From Mycobacterium sp. URHD0025 (GTDB lineage: Bacteria > Actinomycetota > Actinomycetes > Mycobacteriales > Mycobacteriaceae), in contig NZ_AUEQ01000007.1 in NCBI RefSeq assembly GCF_000426065.1, positions 186,001-250,000 of the forward strand: a stretch of DNA of 64,000 bases, in the 5' to 3' direction. Each line of letters begins with the position of its first letter. Position 1 is the first letter of the stretch. Position numbers and translations under genes: made by a program. Below, piece by piece: positions 8,676 through 17,618 of this stretch. The notes beneath the pieces are model-generated. The model did no database searches. It had not been told where the DNA came from and saw nothing but the letters and a program-made list of their open reading frames with translations.

Positions 8676-8705
8676 TTGACAACGCACTGAAGGTAGCCCT
8701 AACTT
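8676..8705 (+). promoter_or_regulatory. SigA-type promoter of the ArsR/SRPBCC operon
   Basis: TTGACA at 8676-8681 and TAACTT at 8700-8705, spacing 18 bp. Transcription should begin near 8712, inside the operator candidate. Confidence 0.65.
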
Positions 8706-8711
8706 TGTAGT

Positions 8712-8725
8712 CAATCAATTGGTTG
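8712..8725. promoter_or_regulatory. ArsR operator candidate
   Basis: CAATCAATTGGTTG is a palindrome with a single mismatched pair, centred on CAATTG. It overlaps the predicted transcription start, as expected for autorepression by the ArsR protein. Confidence 0.6.
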
Positions 8726-8745
8726 ATCAACGGAAAGATTGATTA

Positions 8746-9117
8746 TTGGAGCGTGATGGGGATGTCGACGGAAACCTGGATCGGGCGTTTTTGGCCCTGG
8801 CCGATCCGGTCCGGCGAGCGATGGTGGCACGTCTGTCCCGTGGACCGGCGACCGTCAACGAATTGGCGGAACCCTTCGCCATCACGAAACAGGCTGTCTC
8901 CAAACACATTCAAGTGCTCGAACAGGCGGGTCTGGTCACCAGGACCCGAGACGCACAGCGTCGGCCGGTCCATCTCGACGCGGCCGCGCTGGAGGGGTTG
9001 ACCGCATGGATCGACCGCTATCGGCTCGACGCCGAACGCAGTTACCGCAGGCTCGATGACCTGCTCGCCGGAATGCCACCGAAACCGACCGACAAGCCCG
9101 AGGAGAAACCGGAATGA
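8746..9117 (+). CDS. ArsR family winged-helix transcriptional regulator
   Basis: 123-residue repressor with the ArsR winged helix: RAFLALADPVRRAMVARLS, then TVNELAEPFAITKQAVSKHI and VLEQAGLVTRTRDAQRRPVH in the wing. No metal-binding Cys pair is present, so this is the SdpR-like, non-metal branch usually found beside SRPBCC proteins. The start is TTG at 8746, preceded at 9 nt by GGAAAG. The stop overlaps the ATG of the SRPBCC gene (ATGA). The pair probably forms one autoregulated operon in which the SRPBCC protein may bind a small hydrophobic ligand. Confidence 0.85.
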   Translation: MERDGDVDGNLDRAFLALADPVRRAMVARLSRGPATVNELAEPFAITKQAVSKHIQVLEQAGLVTRTRDAQRRPVHLDAAALEGLTAWIDRYRLDAERSYRRLDDLLAGMPPKPTDKPEEKPE

Positions 9118-9587
9118 CGAACGCGCTCAATCTCACTGCACCTGTCGACACCCTGGCAATGGAGTTCACCCGCCCTTTCGACGCACCGGTGGATGCGCTG
9201 TTCCGCGCCCACGCCGAGCCCGAGCTGGTCACCCGATGGCTGGGACCGCACGGACTGGAAATGTGGATCGAGCACTGGGATTTCCGTACCGGCGGCGGCT
9301 ATCGCTATCAGCACTCGGACGCGTCCGGTAGCTACGCTTTCAACGGCGTCTATCACGTGGTACGCCCGAATGAGCTCGTCATCCAGACCTTCGAATTCGA
9401 AGGCGCCCCAGACATGGTCAACATCGAGTACCTGTGGTTCGACGATCTGGGCGATGGTCGCAGTCAGCTGCGCGGACGCTCGATCTGCCCCAACACCGAA
9501 GCTCGTGATGCCCTGCTGTCCTCGGGTATGGAGGGCGGGATGACCGAGGGGTACGAACGCCTCGACACGCTGCTGGCCGCTCGCTGA
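9114..9587 (+). CDS. SRPBCC (AHSA1-type START-like) domain protein
   Basis: 157 residues making a single helix-grip fold. AHSA1-family features: FTRPFDAPVDALFRAHAEPE, VTRWLGPHGLEMWIEHWDFR, GGGYRYQH, NGVYHVVRPNELVIQTFEFE and MEGGMTEGYERLDTLLAA. Such proteins hold a hydrophobic cavity for small ligands; the physiological ligand is not known. It is co-transcribed with the ArsR gene (4-bp overlap). A strong inverted repeat follows at 9601, separating it from the convergent GlsB-like gene. Confidence 0.85.
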   Translation: MTNALNLTAPVDTLAMEFTRPFDAPVDALFRAHAEPELVTRWLGPHGLEMWIEHWDFRTGGGYRYQHSDASGSYAFNGVYHVVRPNELVIQTFEFEGAPDMVNIEYLWFDDLGDGRSQLRGRSICPNTEARDALLSSGMEGGMTEGYERLDTLLAAR

Positions 9588-9600
9588 ACGAAACGGTGCC

Positions 9601-9649
9601 CAGTGCAAACGGTCCCGGCCGCGGAGAGCGGGCGGGACCGTTTGCACTG
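9601..9649. terminator. Bidirectional hairpin terminator candidate
   Basis: Perfect 16-bp inverted repeat: CAGTGCAAACGGTCCC at 9601-9616 and its complement at 9634-9649, with a 17-nt loop. It lies between the convergent SRPBCC and GlsB-like genes. No U-run follows, as is usual in mycobacteria. Confidence 0.7.
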
Positions 9650-9660
9650 CGGACTCGACG

Positions 9661-9969
9661 TCAGCGGAGCAGGCCGGAGCGCCGGCCGCCCAGCAGGCCT
9701 GTCTTTCTGCGTCCCATCATCGCCGAGACCAGCGCCACCCCGATCGCGGCGACGATGACCTGCACGAGAAGTTCGAGCCAGTCGATGCCGTTGGTCATCG
9801 TCGGAATGCCGAGCGCACGCGCGATCGCGCTGCCGATGAATGCGGACACGATGCCGACCAGGATCGTCACCAGTATCCCGATGGGTTGTCTGCCGGGGAC
9901 GATCAGCCGGCCGATGAGGCCGACCACGATGCCGATCAGAATCGCGCTGATGATGCCGGTGATGGTCAT
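9661..9969 (-). CDS. GlsB/YeaQ/YmgE family stress-response membrane protein
   Basis: 102 residues with three hydrophobic helices. Gly-rich motifs are typical of the transglycosylase-associated (PF04226) family: IISAILIGIVVGLIGRLIVP, IGILVTILVGIVSAFIGSAI and the C-terminal LVQVIVAAIGVALVSAMMGR, then a basic tail. ATG at 9969 with a strong GGAGG ribosome site just upstream; an in-frame extension to 10026 lacks one. Members are stress-induced in several bacteria, but their molecular role is unclear. It is monocistronic, between a hairpin and the ABM-like gene. Confidence 0.85.
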   Translation of the reverse strand: MTITGIISAILIGIVVGLIGRLIVPGRQPIGILVTILVGIVSAFIGSAIARALGIPTMTNGIDWLELLVQVIVAAIGVALVSAMMGRRKTGLLGGRRSGLLR

Positions 9970-10058
9970 TTTTCCTCCAGGGCTGAGTTGGACTGCAACG
10001 AGATACCCCGGGCGACCACCGCTCAAACGGTGCCGTCAATTCTGGGACTTGTACTCGG

Positions 10059-10679
10059 TCAGGCCATCTCGGGAACCCGTAGGTGCGCCAGCGCGAGTTC
10101 GTACTCGCCGACGTTCAGCTGATCGGCGCTCAGGTCACGCAGTCGGTCCGTCCGCAATGCCCTGGCCTGATCGCGGTTGCGGTCCATCGCTTCCGCGCTG
10201 TCGAACGTGGCCGAGGACACCGCGCGGCCCGAGGCCCTGTCGAGCATCAGGCTGGCACTGCAGAAGCCCTCGAGGTCCTCCATCGCCGGCAACACCGACG
10301 TCCGGTAGAAGTCCACCGCTCGGTCGAACAGTTCGGGACGGGTCCGCAGCCAGGTGGCCCGCACACAGGCTCCGGGTCCGGAGTACTGCTCGCGATGCAC
10401 CACCGCGATCTCCCATTCGTCGACTTCCGCGGTGCCGGCGAACATCTCCACCACCCGGTGACGCATCGGCGCTATCGCGGCCGCGCTGGCATGCATGGCA
10501 TCTTGGGACCGCCAGGCCGTCGTCAGGACGCACTCGCCCGACTCCCGGTCCACCATCAGAGACAAGCCCACACAACCGTCCACGGCGTCGAGGGCGGGCA
10601 TGACCTCGTCGCGGCAATGGGCGATGCCGGCGTTGATGGCATGGGTGCGCGCTGCGATCGTGGTTGAACGTGCGAACAC
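10059..10679 (-). CDS. Duplicated ABM/dimeric alpha-beta barrel protein (Rv2557/Rv2558-like)
   Basis: 206 residues consisting of two similar ~95-residue halves. Compare EVMPALDAVDGCVGLSLMVD with SVLPAMEDLEGFCSASLMLD, each followed by a strand and a helix (TTAWRSQDAMHAS / SATFDSAEAMDRN). This is the antibiotic-biosynthesis-monooxygenase (ferredoxin-like) fold in tandem. Position (between rarA and yjbQ, opposite strand) and content match Rv2557/Rv2558, reported as starvation-induced in M. tuberculosis. The GTG start at 10679 has the ribosome site AGAGGTGG inside a hairpin. Enzymatic function is unknown, and no haem- or flavin-binding signature is evident. Confidence 0.8.
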   Translation of the reverse strand: MFARSTTIAARTHAINAGIAHCRDEVMPALDAVDGCVGLSLMVDRESGECVLTTAWRSQDAMHASAAAIAPMRHRVVEMFAGTAEVDEWEIAVVHREQYSGPGACVRATWLRTRPELFDRAVDFYRTSVLPAMEDLEGFCSASLMLDRASGRAVSSATFDSAEAMDRNRDQARALRTDRLRDLSADQLNVGEYELALAHLRVPEMA

Positions 10680-10682
10680 GAT

Positions 10683-10724
10683 CCACCTCTTCCCTGAAGA
10701 GGGTGGCGCCCCGGCGGCGCCACC
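10683..10724 (-). promoter_or_regulatory. Structured leader with overlapping hairpins masking a ribosome site
   Basis: On the transcript of the minus-strand gene, GGUGGCGCC pairs with GGCGCCACC (DNA 10702-10724, 9 bp, 5-nt loop). CCACCCUCUUC pairs with GAAGAGGUGG (DNA 10683-10706, one bulge, 3-nt loop). The two stems share CCACC. The second stem contains the ribosome site three nt before the GTG. This could be a translational switch or thermosensor; no known riboswitch class is recognised. Confidence 0.5.
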
Positions 10725-10784
10725 GGTTCCACTCCCACCTTCCTCCGCTGCGTCGCAGGTGGCAATGGGGTGGCGGAAGCCTCG

Positions 10785-10790
10785 TAGGCT
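10785..10790 (+). promoter_or_regulatory. -10 box of yjbQ (leaderless)
   Basis: TAGGCT, then 6 nt, then the ATG at 10797. This supports that start codon, as no ribosome site is present. Confidence 0.5.
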
Positions 10791-10796
10791 GGGGCG

Positions 10797-11198
10797 ATGG
10801 ATACCGACGTGATCGACGTGGACACCTCGCGGCGGCGCATCGTCGATCTCACCGATTCGGTGCGCGAGTTCTGCGGCGCGCACCGCGATGGCCTGTGCAA
10901 CGTGTTCGTCCCGCACGCGACGGCCGGTGTGGCCATCATCGAGACCGGCGCCGGCTCCGACGACGACTTGCTCGATACCCTGGAACGGTTGTTGCCGCGC
11001 GACGACCGCTACCGGCACAGCCACGGTTCGCGAGGCCATGGCGCAGATCACGTCCTTCCCGCCCTGGTGTCGCCGTCGGTCACCCTGCCGGTCCAGGCCG
11101 GGAACCCGCTGCTGGGAACCTGGCAGAGCGTGGTGCTGGTCGATCTCAACCGCGACAACCCGCAACGTTCGGTGCGGCTGAGCTTTCTGGGGGCGTGA
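10797..11198 (+). CDS. YjbQ/UPF0047 family protein (secondary thiamine-phosphate synthase-like)
   Basis: 133 residues, Rv2556c-like, of the YjbQ family. Conserved residues are visible: NVFVPHATAGVAIIE with a putative metal-binding His, the central HGSRGHGADHVLPAL with clustered His, and the C-terminal GTWQSVVLVDLNRDNPQRSV. Some members complement thiamine-phosphate synthase mutants weakly, hence the database name, but the physiological role is unsettled. It lies directly upstream of alaS as in other mycobacteria, and divergent from the ABM-fold gene. Confidence 0.85.
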   Translation: MDTDVIDVDTSRRRIVDLTDSVREFCGAHRDGLCNVFVPHATAGVAIIETGAGSDDDLLDTLERLLPRDDRYRHSHGSRGHGADHVLPALVSPSVTLPVQAGNPLLGTWQSVVLVDLNRDNPQRSVRLSFLGA

Positions 11199-11307
11199 GG
11201 CTTGTCGCCCTGTTCGGGGCGAATGCGCAGAACGGTAATGTAAGGCGGTCGAACTGGTGGTTGCCCGCGCAACCTCAGCCACCCACGAACACGAGGACAG
11301 AGGCGAC

Positions 11308-13998
11308 GTGCAGACACACGAGATCAGGAAGCGCTTCCTCGATCACTACGTGAAGGCGGGTCACACTGAGGTGCCCAGCGCCTCGGTGATCCTCGACGAC
11401 CCGAACTTGCTGTTCGTCAATGCCGGCATGGTTCAGTTCGTGCCCTATTTCCTCGGCGCGCGCACCCCGCCGTGGGACCGGGCCACCAGCGTCCAGAAGT
11501 GCATCCGTACGCCCGATATCGACGAGGTGGGCATCACCACCCGGCACAACACCTTCTTCCAGATGGCCGGCAATTTCTCGTTCGGCGACTACTTCAAGAA
11601 GGGCGCCATCGAGCTTGCCTGGAGCTTGCTGACCGACCCCGTGTCCGAGGGCGGTTACGGGTTCGATCCGGAAAAACTGTGGGCAACGGTCTATCTCGAC
11701 GACGACGAGGCGATCGAGCTGTGGCAGGAGGTCGCCGGCCTGCCCGCCGAACGCATCCAGCGCCGGGGCATGGCCGACAACTACTGGTCGATGGGCATCC
11801 CGGGGCCGTGCGGCCCCTCCTCGGAGATCTACTACGACCGCGGGCCGGAATACGGCGTCGAGGGCGGCCCGGTGGCCAACGAGGACCGCTACATCGAGAT
11901 CTGGAATCTCGTGTTCATGCAGAACGAGCGCGGCGAGGGCACCTCGAAAGAGGATTACGAGATCCTCGGGCCGCTGCCCCGCAAGAACATCGACACCGGG
12001 ATGGGTATCGAGCGCGTCGCCTGCCTGCTGCAGGGCGTCGACAACGTCTACGAGACGGATCTGCTGCGTCCGGTGATCGACGCCGTCGCCGCCGTGGCGC
12101 CCCGCGGGTACGGCGAGGGCAGCCACGAGGACGACGTGCGCTACCGCATCATCGCCGACCACACGCGCACCGCGGCGATCATCATCGGCGACGGTGTCAG
12201 CCCCGGTAACGAGGGCCGCGGGTACGTGCTGCGCCGCCTGCTGCGGCGCATCATCCGCGCCGCCAAGCTGCTCGGGGTCGAGCAGCCGATCATGGCCGAC
12301 CTGATGGTCATCGTGCGGGACGCCATGGGCCCGTCCTACCCCGAGCTGGTCGCCGATTTCGAGCGGATCCAGCGCATCGCGGTGGCCGAGGAAACGGCGT
12401 TCAACCGCACCCTGGTGTCAGGTTCGCGGCTGTTCGACGATGCCGCCGCCGCAACGAAGAAATCTGGAGCGACCGTCCTGTCGGGCAGTGACGCGTTCAC
12501 CCTGCACGACACCTATGGCTTCCCGATCGACCTCACCCTGGAAATGGCGGCCGAGGCCGGGCTGTCGGTGGACGAGCAGGGTTTCCGGACGTTGATGGCC
12601 GAGCAGCGTCAACGGGCCAAGGCCGACGCCGCCGCACGCAAGCAGGCTCACACCGACCTCTCGGCGTACCGCGAGCTGGTCGACTCCGGCCCGACGGAAT
12701 TCACCGGCTTCGACGAATTGTCCACTGATGCAAGGATTCTCGGTATCTTTGTGGACGGCAAGCGGGTCCCGGTGGTGACCCACGACGGGCTGGATGCCGA
12801 GCGGATCGAGCTCATCCTGGACCGCACCCCGTTCTACGCGGAGGCGGGCGGCCAGATCGCGGACGAAGGCACCATCACCGGCACCGGGTCGTCGGCCACC
12901 GCCAAGGCGGCCGTCACCGATGTGCAGAAGATCGCCAAAACCTTGTGGGCGCACCGCGTGTCGGTTGAGTCCGGGGAGTTCGTCGAGGGTGACACCGTCA
13001 CCGCCGCGGTGGATCCCAAGTGGCGCCACGGTGCCACCCAGGGTCACTCCGGTACCCACATGGTGCACGCCGCGCTGCGACAGGTGCTGGGGCCCACCGC
13101 TGTTCAGGCCGGTTCGCTGAACCGCCCCGGCTACCTGCGGTTCGATTTCAACTGGCAGGGCGCGCTCACCGACGACCAGCGCTCACAGATTGAAGAAGTG
13201 ACCAACCAGGCCGTCGAGGCCGACTACCGGGTGAACACCTTTGTCACCGCACTGGACAAGGCCAAGGCGATGGGCGCGATGGCGATGTTCGGGGAGAACT
13301 ATCCCGACCGGGTTCGGGTGGTCGAGATCGGCGGCCCCTTCTCGTTGGAGCTCTGCGGCGGCACTCACGTGCACAACTCGGCCCAGATCGGCCCGGTCAC
13401 CATCCTCGGGGAATCGTCGGTCGGCTCCGGTGTCCGCCGGGTCGAGGCCTACGTCGGCCTGGAATCCTTCCGGCACCTGGCCAAGGAGCGCGCCTTGATG
13501 GCGGGCCTGGCCTCGTCGCTCAAGGTGCCCTCCGAAGAGGTGCCCGCCCGGGTCGCCAACCTGGTCGAGCGTCTCAAGGCGGCCGAGAAGGAACTCGATA
13601 AGGCGCGGCTGGCCAACGCGCGGGCCGCGGCGGCCAACGCCGCCGCGGGCGCGGAGACCATCGGCAAGGTGCGGCTCGTCGCACAACGGATGGCCGGCGG
13701 CATGTCGGCAGGAGATCTGCGCAGCCTGGTCGGCGACATCCGGGGCAAGCTCGGTTCGGACCCGGCAGTCGTGGCACTGATCGCCGAGGGCGAGAACGAC
13801 GCGGTGCCCTTCGTGGTGGCGGTCAACCCGGCAGCTCAGGATCTGGGGCTGCGGGCCAACGAGTTGGTCAAACCATTCGGCGCTGCGGTCAATGGCCGCG
13901 GGGGCGGCAAGGCGGACATGGCACAAGGTTCCGGTAAGGGGGCGGCGGGTATCGACGCGGCATTGGCCGCGCTGCGCGCCGAGATCGGCCGGGGCTAG
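11308..13998 (+). CDS. alaS: Alanyl-tRNA synthetase
   Basis: 896 residues, full length for the family. The catalytic class II domain is at the N-terminus ([45 protein letters not shown] segment). The central editing domain has zinc ligands HSGTHMVH and [10 protein letters not shown]. The C-terminal coiled-coil/DHHA1 region follows ([31 protein letters not shown] [13 protein letters not shown]). It charges tRNA-Ala and hydrolyses mischarged Ser and Gly. The GTG at 11308 begins [20 protein letters not shown], the usual mycobacterial start; an in-frame GTG at 11257 would add 17 residues not seen in relatives. It leads the alaS-ruvX-mltG-aroE run. Confidence 0.97.
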   Translation: MQTHEIRKRFLDHYVKAGHTEVPSASVILDDPNLLFVNAGMVQFVPYFLGARTPPWDRATSVQKCIRTPDIDEVGITTRHNTFFQMAGNFSFGDYFKKGAIELAWSLLTDPVSEGGYGFDPEKLWATVYLDDDEAIELWQEVAGLPAERIQRRGMADNYWSMGIPGPCGPSSEIYYDRGPEYGVEGGPVANEDRYIEIWNLVFMQNERGEGTSKEDYEILGPLPRKNIDTGMGIERVACLLQGVDNVYETDLLRPVIDAVAAVAPRGYGEGSHEDDVRYRIIADHTRTAAIIIGDGVSPGNEGRGYVLRRLLRRIIRAAKLLGVEQPIMADLMVIVRDAMGPSYPELVADFERIQRIAVAEETAFNRTLVSGSRLFDDAAAATKKSGATVLSGSDAFTLHDTYGFPIDLTLEMAAEAGLSVDEQGFRTLMAEQRQRAKADAAARKQAHTDLSAYRELVDSGPTEFTGFDELSTDARILGIFVDGKRVPVVTHDGLDAERIELILDRTPFYAEAGGQIADEGTITGTGSSATAKAAVTDVQKIAKTLWAHRVSVESGEFVEGDTVTAAVDPKWRHGATQGHSGTHMVHAALRQVLGPTAVQAGSLNRPGYLRFDFNWQGALTDDQRSQIEEVTNQAVEADYRVNTFVTALDKAKAMGAMAMFGENYPDRVRVVEIGGPFSLELCGGTHVHNSAQIGPVTILGESSVGSGVRRVEAYVGLESFRHLAKERALMAGLASSLKVPSEEVPARVANLVERLKAAEKELDKARLANARAAAANAAAGAETIGKVRLVAQRMAGGMSAGDLRSLVGDIRGKLGSDPAVVALIAEGENDAVPFVVAVNPAAQDLGLRANELVKPFGAAVNGRGGGKADMAQGSGKGAAGIDAALAALRAEIGRG

Positions 13999-14002
13999 CT
14001 TC

Positions 14003-14521
14003 GTGTCCGACACGGTCGACGACCGGTTACCGGACCGCCCAGGGGACGACGACCCCGGACGCGGACGGCGCATCGGCATCGACGTCGGGACCGTTCGGAT
14101 CGGAGTGGCCAGTTGTGATCCCGACGGGATCCTGGCCACCCCGGTCGAGACCGTACAGCGGGACAAACGAGACCGTTCGGGCAAGCACCTGCGCAGACTG
14201 GTGGCGCTGATCGGTCAGTACGAGGCCGTCGAGGTCGTCGTCGGACTGCCCCGCACGCTCGCCGATCGGGCCGGCACCTCCGCCGTCGACGCCGTCGATC
14301 TGGCTGATCTGCTGGCCCGCCGGATCGCCCCGATACCGGTGCGGTTGGCCGACGAGCGGCTCACTACTGTGTCGGCTCAACGGGCATTGCGCGAAGCGGG
14401 GGTTCGGGCAAAGGGACAGAAAGCGATGATCGACCAGGCCGCTGCGGTGGGCATTCTGCAGAGCTGGCTGGATCAGCGACGTGCGGCTCTGGCTGCGCGC
14501 AGAGAGGGCATGGATGGCTGA
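14003..14521 (+). CDS. ruvX: RuvX/YqgF family Holliday junction resolvase-like protein
   Basis: 172 residues with an RNase H-like fold: [19 protein letters not shown] (first catalytic Asp), [35 protein letters not shown] (Asp-Glu) and [19 protein letters not shown] (last acidic residue). YqgF proteins are linked to Holliday-junction resolution and to 16S rRNA 5'-end processing. The GTG start is 4 nt after the alaS stop; the end overlaps mltG by 8 bp, so coupled translation is expected. The N-terminus is a ~20-residue Asp/Pro-rich extension. Confidence 0.92.
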   Translation: MSDTVDDRLPDRPGDDDPGRGRRIGIDVGTVRIGVASCDPDGILATPVETVQRDKRDRSGKHLRRLVALIGQYEAVEVVVGLPRTLADRAGTSAVDAVDLADLLARRIAPIPVRLADERLTTVSAQRALREAGVRAKGQKAMIDQAAAVGILQSWLDQRRAALAARREGMDG

Positions 14522-15758
14522 GAAGTGGGGTGCCGACAAAGCGAAGCCCGAGGCGATCGGACCACCGCGGCGTGGGCTGAGCAAGGCTGAGCGGGCTCGC
14601 AAGGCGCGCAATGACCGTAAGCGACGCGCGACCCGGGGCTTGTCCATCGCAGCACTCATCGTGGTGGTGATCGGCGCGGTGTTCCTGGGGTCCAAGCTGT
14701 GGCACAGCATGTCCGGGTCTGCCGACGACTACGCGGGTGACGGCGTGGCCGATGTCGTCATCCAGGTCCACGACGGCGATTCCACGACAGCCATCGCCAA
14801 GACCCTGCAGAACAAGAAAGTGGTCGCCACGATCAAGGCCTTCGTCGACGCGGCGGACAAGAACGAGGCGATCTCGGCGATCCAGCCCGGCTTCTACAAA
14901 GTGCGCACCGAGATACCGGCAGCCAATGCCGTTGAGCGCCTGGCTGATCCGGGCAGCCGGGTGGGCAAGCTGACGATCCCGGAAGGGCGCCAACTCGACG
15001 ACATCTCCGATGTCAAGACCAAGTCGGTCACCGACGGCATCTTCACGCTGATCTCGCAGGCCTCCTGCGTCGAACTCGACGGCGCAAAACGCTGCATACC
15101 GGTCGACGAGCTACGGGCGGCCGCACAATCCGCACCGCCGGCCGCGCTGGCCGTACCCGACTGGGCCATCGCTCCGGTCTCGGCGATGCCCAACGACCAC
15201 CGGCGGCTTGAGGGCCTGATCGCACCCGGCACCTGGAACGTCGACCCCGCAGGGACGGCGCAGGACATCCTGTCCACCCTCATCGCCGGCAGTGCCACGC
15301 TCTACACACAGAGCGGTCTGCTCGACACCGCAGCGGCGATGCAGATGTCGCCGTATCAGATCCTCACCGTCGGATCCCTGGTGCAACGCGAAGCCAAGCC
15401 GCAGGACTTCGCCAAAGTCGCGCGCGTGATCTACAACCGGCTGTCCGAACACCGCAAGCTGGAGTTCGACTCGACCGTCAACTACCCGCTGGATCGCCAG
15501 GAAGTCGCGACCACCGATGACGACCGCGCCAAGACCACCCCGTGGAATACCTATATGAGTCAAGGGCTTCCGCAGACACCGATCTGTTCACCCGGCACCG
15601 ATGCGCTGGCCGCGGCCGAGCGGCCGGCGGAGGGGGACTGGCTGTACTTCGTGACCGTCGACCTGCAGGGCACCACGCTGTTCACCCGCGACTACGACCA
15701 ACACCTGGCCAACATCGAACAGGCGCAACACAACGGTGTCCTGGACAGTGCACGATAG
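14514..15758 (+). CDS. mltG: Endolytic murein transglycosylase MltG (YceG-like)
   Basis: 414 residues. A basic cytoplasmic N-terminus ([20 protein letters not shown]) precedes one membrane helix ([20 protein letters not shown]), then the extracytoplasmic YceG domain. The catalytic Glu region is [20 protein letters not shown], followed by [20 protein letters not shown] and [20 protein letters not shown], all family hallmarks. It cleaves nascent glycan strands and sets their length. ATG at 14514 overlaps the ruvX end; an in-frame start at 14481 would run deeper into ruvX and is unlikely. A mycobacterial insert containing a Cys pair ([13 protein letters not shown]) is visible in the middle. Confidence 0.93.
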   Translation: MAEKWGADKAKPEAIGPPRRGLSKAERARKARNDRKRRATRGLSIAALIVVVIGAVFLGSKLWHSMSGSADDYAGDGVADVVIQVHDGDSTTAIAKTLQNKKVVATIKAFVDAADKNEAISAIQPGFYKVRTEIPAANAVERLADPGSRVGKLTIPEGRQLDDISDVKTKSVTDGIFTLISQASCVELDGAKRCIPVDELRAAAQSAPPAALAVPDWAIAPVSAMPNDHRRLEGLIAPGTWNVDPAGTAQDILSTLIAGSATLYTQSGLLDTAAAMQMSPYQILTVGSLVQREAKPQDFAKVARVIYNRLSEHRKLEFDSTVNYPLDRQEVATTDDDRAKTTPWNTYMSQGLPQTPICSPGTDALAAAERPAEGDWLYFVTVDLQGTTLFTRDYDQHLANIEQAQHNGVLDSAR

Positions 15759-16563
15759 GCAAGACGGAGGAGGCCGCCGCGCGGCCGTTCTGGGCTCCCC
15801 GATCACGCACTCACGCTCTCCGCAGCTGCATCTGGCCGCCTACCGCGCGCTGGGCCTGACGTCGTGGACGTATGAACGCGTCGAGTGCATGGCCGAACAA
15901 CTGCCGGGTTTCGTCAGTGCCCTCGGCCCGGAATGGGTCGGCCTCTCGGTCACCATGCCGGGCAAGTTCGCCGCTCTGGAGTTCGCCGATCAACGCACCG
16001 AACGCGCCGAGCTGGTGGGCTCGGCCAACACTCTGCTCCGCACGCCCACAGGCGGCTGGCGGGCCGACAACACCGATATCGACGGGGTGGTGGGCGCGCT
16101 CGGCGCGGCCGGCGACTCGGCACTGGTGATCGGGTCGGGCGGCACCGCCCCGGCTGCCGTGGTGGCCCTGGCGGAGCTCGGTACGCAGCGGATCACCATC
16201 GTGGCCCGCGATGAGGCCAAGGCGTCGCGGTTGGTGGAGTTGGCCGGCCGATGCGGAGCTCAGGGCAGCTGGTGCGATATCCGCTCCAGTGCCCTGGCCG
16301 ACGCGGCGGCCACCGCCGATGCCGCGGTCAGCACCATCCCGGCCGAGGCGGCCGCCGCCTATGCGGACACGCTGGCGGTGGTGCCCCGCGTGCTCGACGC
16401 CATCTACGACCCGTGGCCGACACCACTGGCCGCAGCCGTCGAGGCGGCGGGCGGTGAGGCGATCAACGGGTTGCAGATGCTGCTGAACCAGGCTTTCGCC
16501 CAGGTGGAGCAGTTCACCGGGATGCCCGCTCCCAAAGAGGCGATGCGCGCCGCGTTGGGCTGA
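15748..16563 (+). CDS. aroE: Shikimate dehydrogenase
   Basis: 271 residues, similar to M. tuberculosis AroE (269). Substrate site: AVLGSPITHSRSPQLHLAAY, SVTMPGK (catalytic Lys) and ADNTDIDGVVGAL (catalytic Asp). Cofactor site: LVIGSGGTAPAAVVAL and IVARDEAKASRLVEL. C-terminal GGEAINGLQMLLNQAFAQVE is the shikimate-binding helix. It reduces 3-dehydroshikimate to shikimate. The start is uncertain: GTG at 15748 fits the family length, GTG at 15736 is also in frame; both lie inside the end of mltG. It is separated from aroC-aroK-aroB by about 3 kb. Confidence 0.93.
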   Translation: MHDRQDGGGRRAAVLGSPITHSRSPQLHLAAYRALGLTSWTYERVECMAEQLPGFVSALGPEWVGLSVTMPGKFAALEFADQRTERAELVGSANTLLRTPTGGWRADNTDIDGVVGALGAAGDSALVIGSGGTAPAAVVALAELGTQRITIVARDEAKASRLVELAGRCGAQGSWCDIRSSALADAAATADAAVSTIPAEAAAAYADTLAVVPRVLDAIYDPWPTPLAAAVEAAGGEAINGLQMLLNQAFAQVEQFTGMPAPKEAMRAALG

Positions 16564-16567
16564 GTCG

Positions 16568-17548
16568 TCACGGGGCGAACGTTCCCCGGTGGTAGGGGCT
16601 GTAGAGGTATTCCTTGGATCCGACCAGACGGGCCAGCGGGGTCTCGACCGTGCCCTCGGCGTCCACCATTTCGGCGATCGACGCCAGGTCGTATCTGGGA
16701 CACCAGCCCAGATCGGCACGAGCCAGGGTGTTGTCGTAGACACGGTCGATGCGTGCGGGGAAACGCCAGCCGCGCCGCGTCGAGACCTCGGCGACGCGGG
16801 GAACCCGCCGGGCGAAGACCCCGGCCGCATCCGTCCGCAACCCCGCCAGGTCTTGTGGCAGGAACGGGGTGGTGGCCGAGACGATGTAGCGGCCGAATCC
16901 AATTCGGTCGGCGGCGGCCGCGGCCAGGAGATGCGCGTCGACCGCGTCTTCCAACGCAACTCGGCGGGTCGCGTACTCATCGGCCTTGACGTTGGCGTCG
17001 GTCCGGCCCTCATGGGCATCTGGCCTGTCGTCGCCTTCCGGGAAGAACCGGGCCACCCGCAACACCACGCAGGCCAACCCGTGGTTTCGGTGGGCCAGCT
17101 GACACAGGTCCTCGGCCGCGGCCTTGGTGACGCCGTACATGTTCTTGGGCACCGGTGTCACGGACTCGTCGATCCAGGCCGCCGGTCGCTCAGCGTCGGG
17201 TACCAGCGCGTCGCCGAAAACCGTTGTGGAAGAAGACATCACAAAAGCGTGCACACCTGAGTCCACGGCCGCCTCCAACAGCGACAGGGTTCCGCTGACA
17301 TTCGTGTCGATGAAAGCCTGCCCGGGCACGAACGCCAGCTGCGGCTTGTGCAGCGTCGCGGTGTGCAAAACCACGTCGGTACCTGTCATCGCCGCCCGGA
17401 CCGCTTCGGGATCGGTGACAGAACCGACCCTGTCCGTCCATGGCGAGGTCCGGATGTCCATACCCACGACATCCTCACCGCGGGCGCGGAGGGTACGGAC
17501 GATCGCCTCACCGAGGTGGCCCGAACTGCCGGTGACCAATGTGCGCAC
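16568..17548 (-). CDS. NAD-dependent epimerase/dehydratase (extended SDR)
   Basis: 326 residues with a Rossmann fold: TLVTGSSGHLGEAIVRTLRA as the NAD motif, MDIRTSP ending the second strand, VMSSSTTVFG with the catalytic Ser region, and MYGVTKAAAEDLCQL as the YxxxK motif. Substrate contacts lie in the C-terminal half (VLRVARFFPEGDD, GRYIVSATTPF). Extended SDRs of this kind act on nucleotide sugars or related substrates; the actual substrate is unknown. GTG start at 17548. It is convergent with aroE (5 bp apart) and divergent from the F420-type oxidoreductase 70 bp away. Confidence 0.82.
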   Translation of the reverse strand: MRTLVTGSSGHLGEAIVRTLRARGEDVVGMDIRTSPWTDRVGSVTDPEAVRAAMTGTDVVLHTATLHKPQLAFVPGQAFIDTNVSGTLSLLEAAVDSGVHAFVMSSSTTVFGDALVPDAERPAAWIDESVTPVPKNMYGVTKAAAEDLCQLAHRNHGLACVVLRVARFFPEGDDRPDAHEGRTDANVKADEYATRRVALEDAVDAHLLAAAAADRIGFGRYIVSATTPFLPQDLAGLRTDAAGVFARRVPRVAEVSTRRGWRFPARIDRVYDNTLARADLGWCPRYDLASIAEMVDAEGTVETPLARLVGSKEYLYSPYHRGTFAP

Positions 17549-17605
17549 GACTCGACCGTGTCATACCGCCGCAAGCGAATTTCCGGGCGGGCGCCGGGGC
17601 AACCG

Positions 17606-17611
17606 TAGGGT
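17606..17611 (+). promoter_or_regulatory. -10 box of the luciferase-like gene (leaderless)
   Basis: TAGGGT, then 7 nt and the ATG at 17619. This decides between that ATG and an upstream GTG at 17610, which lies within the -10 box. Confidence 0.5.
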
Positions 17612-17618
17612 GGCGACC

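Noticed and set aside
10680..11282. N-terminal extension of the ABM-protein frame across yjbQ
   Set aside because: Antisense to yjbQ and crosses the structured leader; the GTG with ribosome site at 10679 is sufficient.
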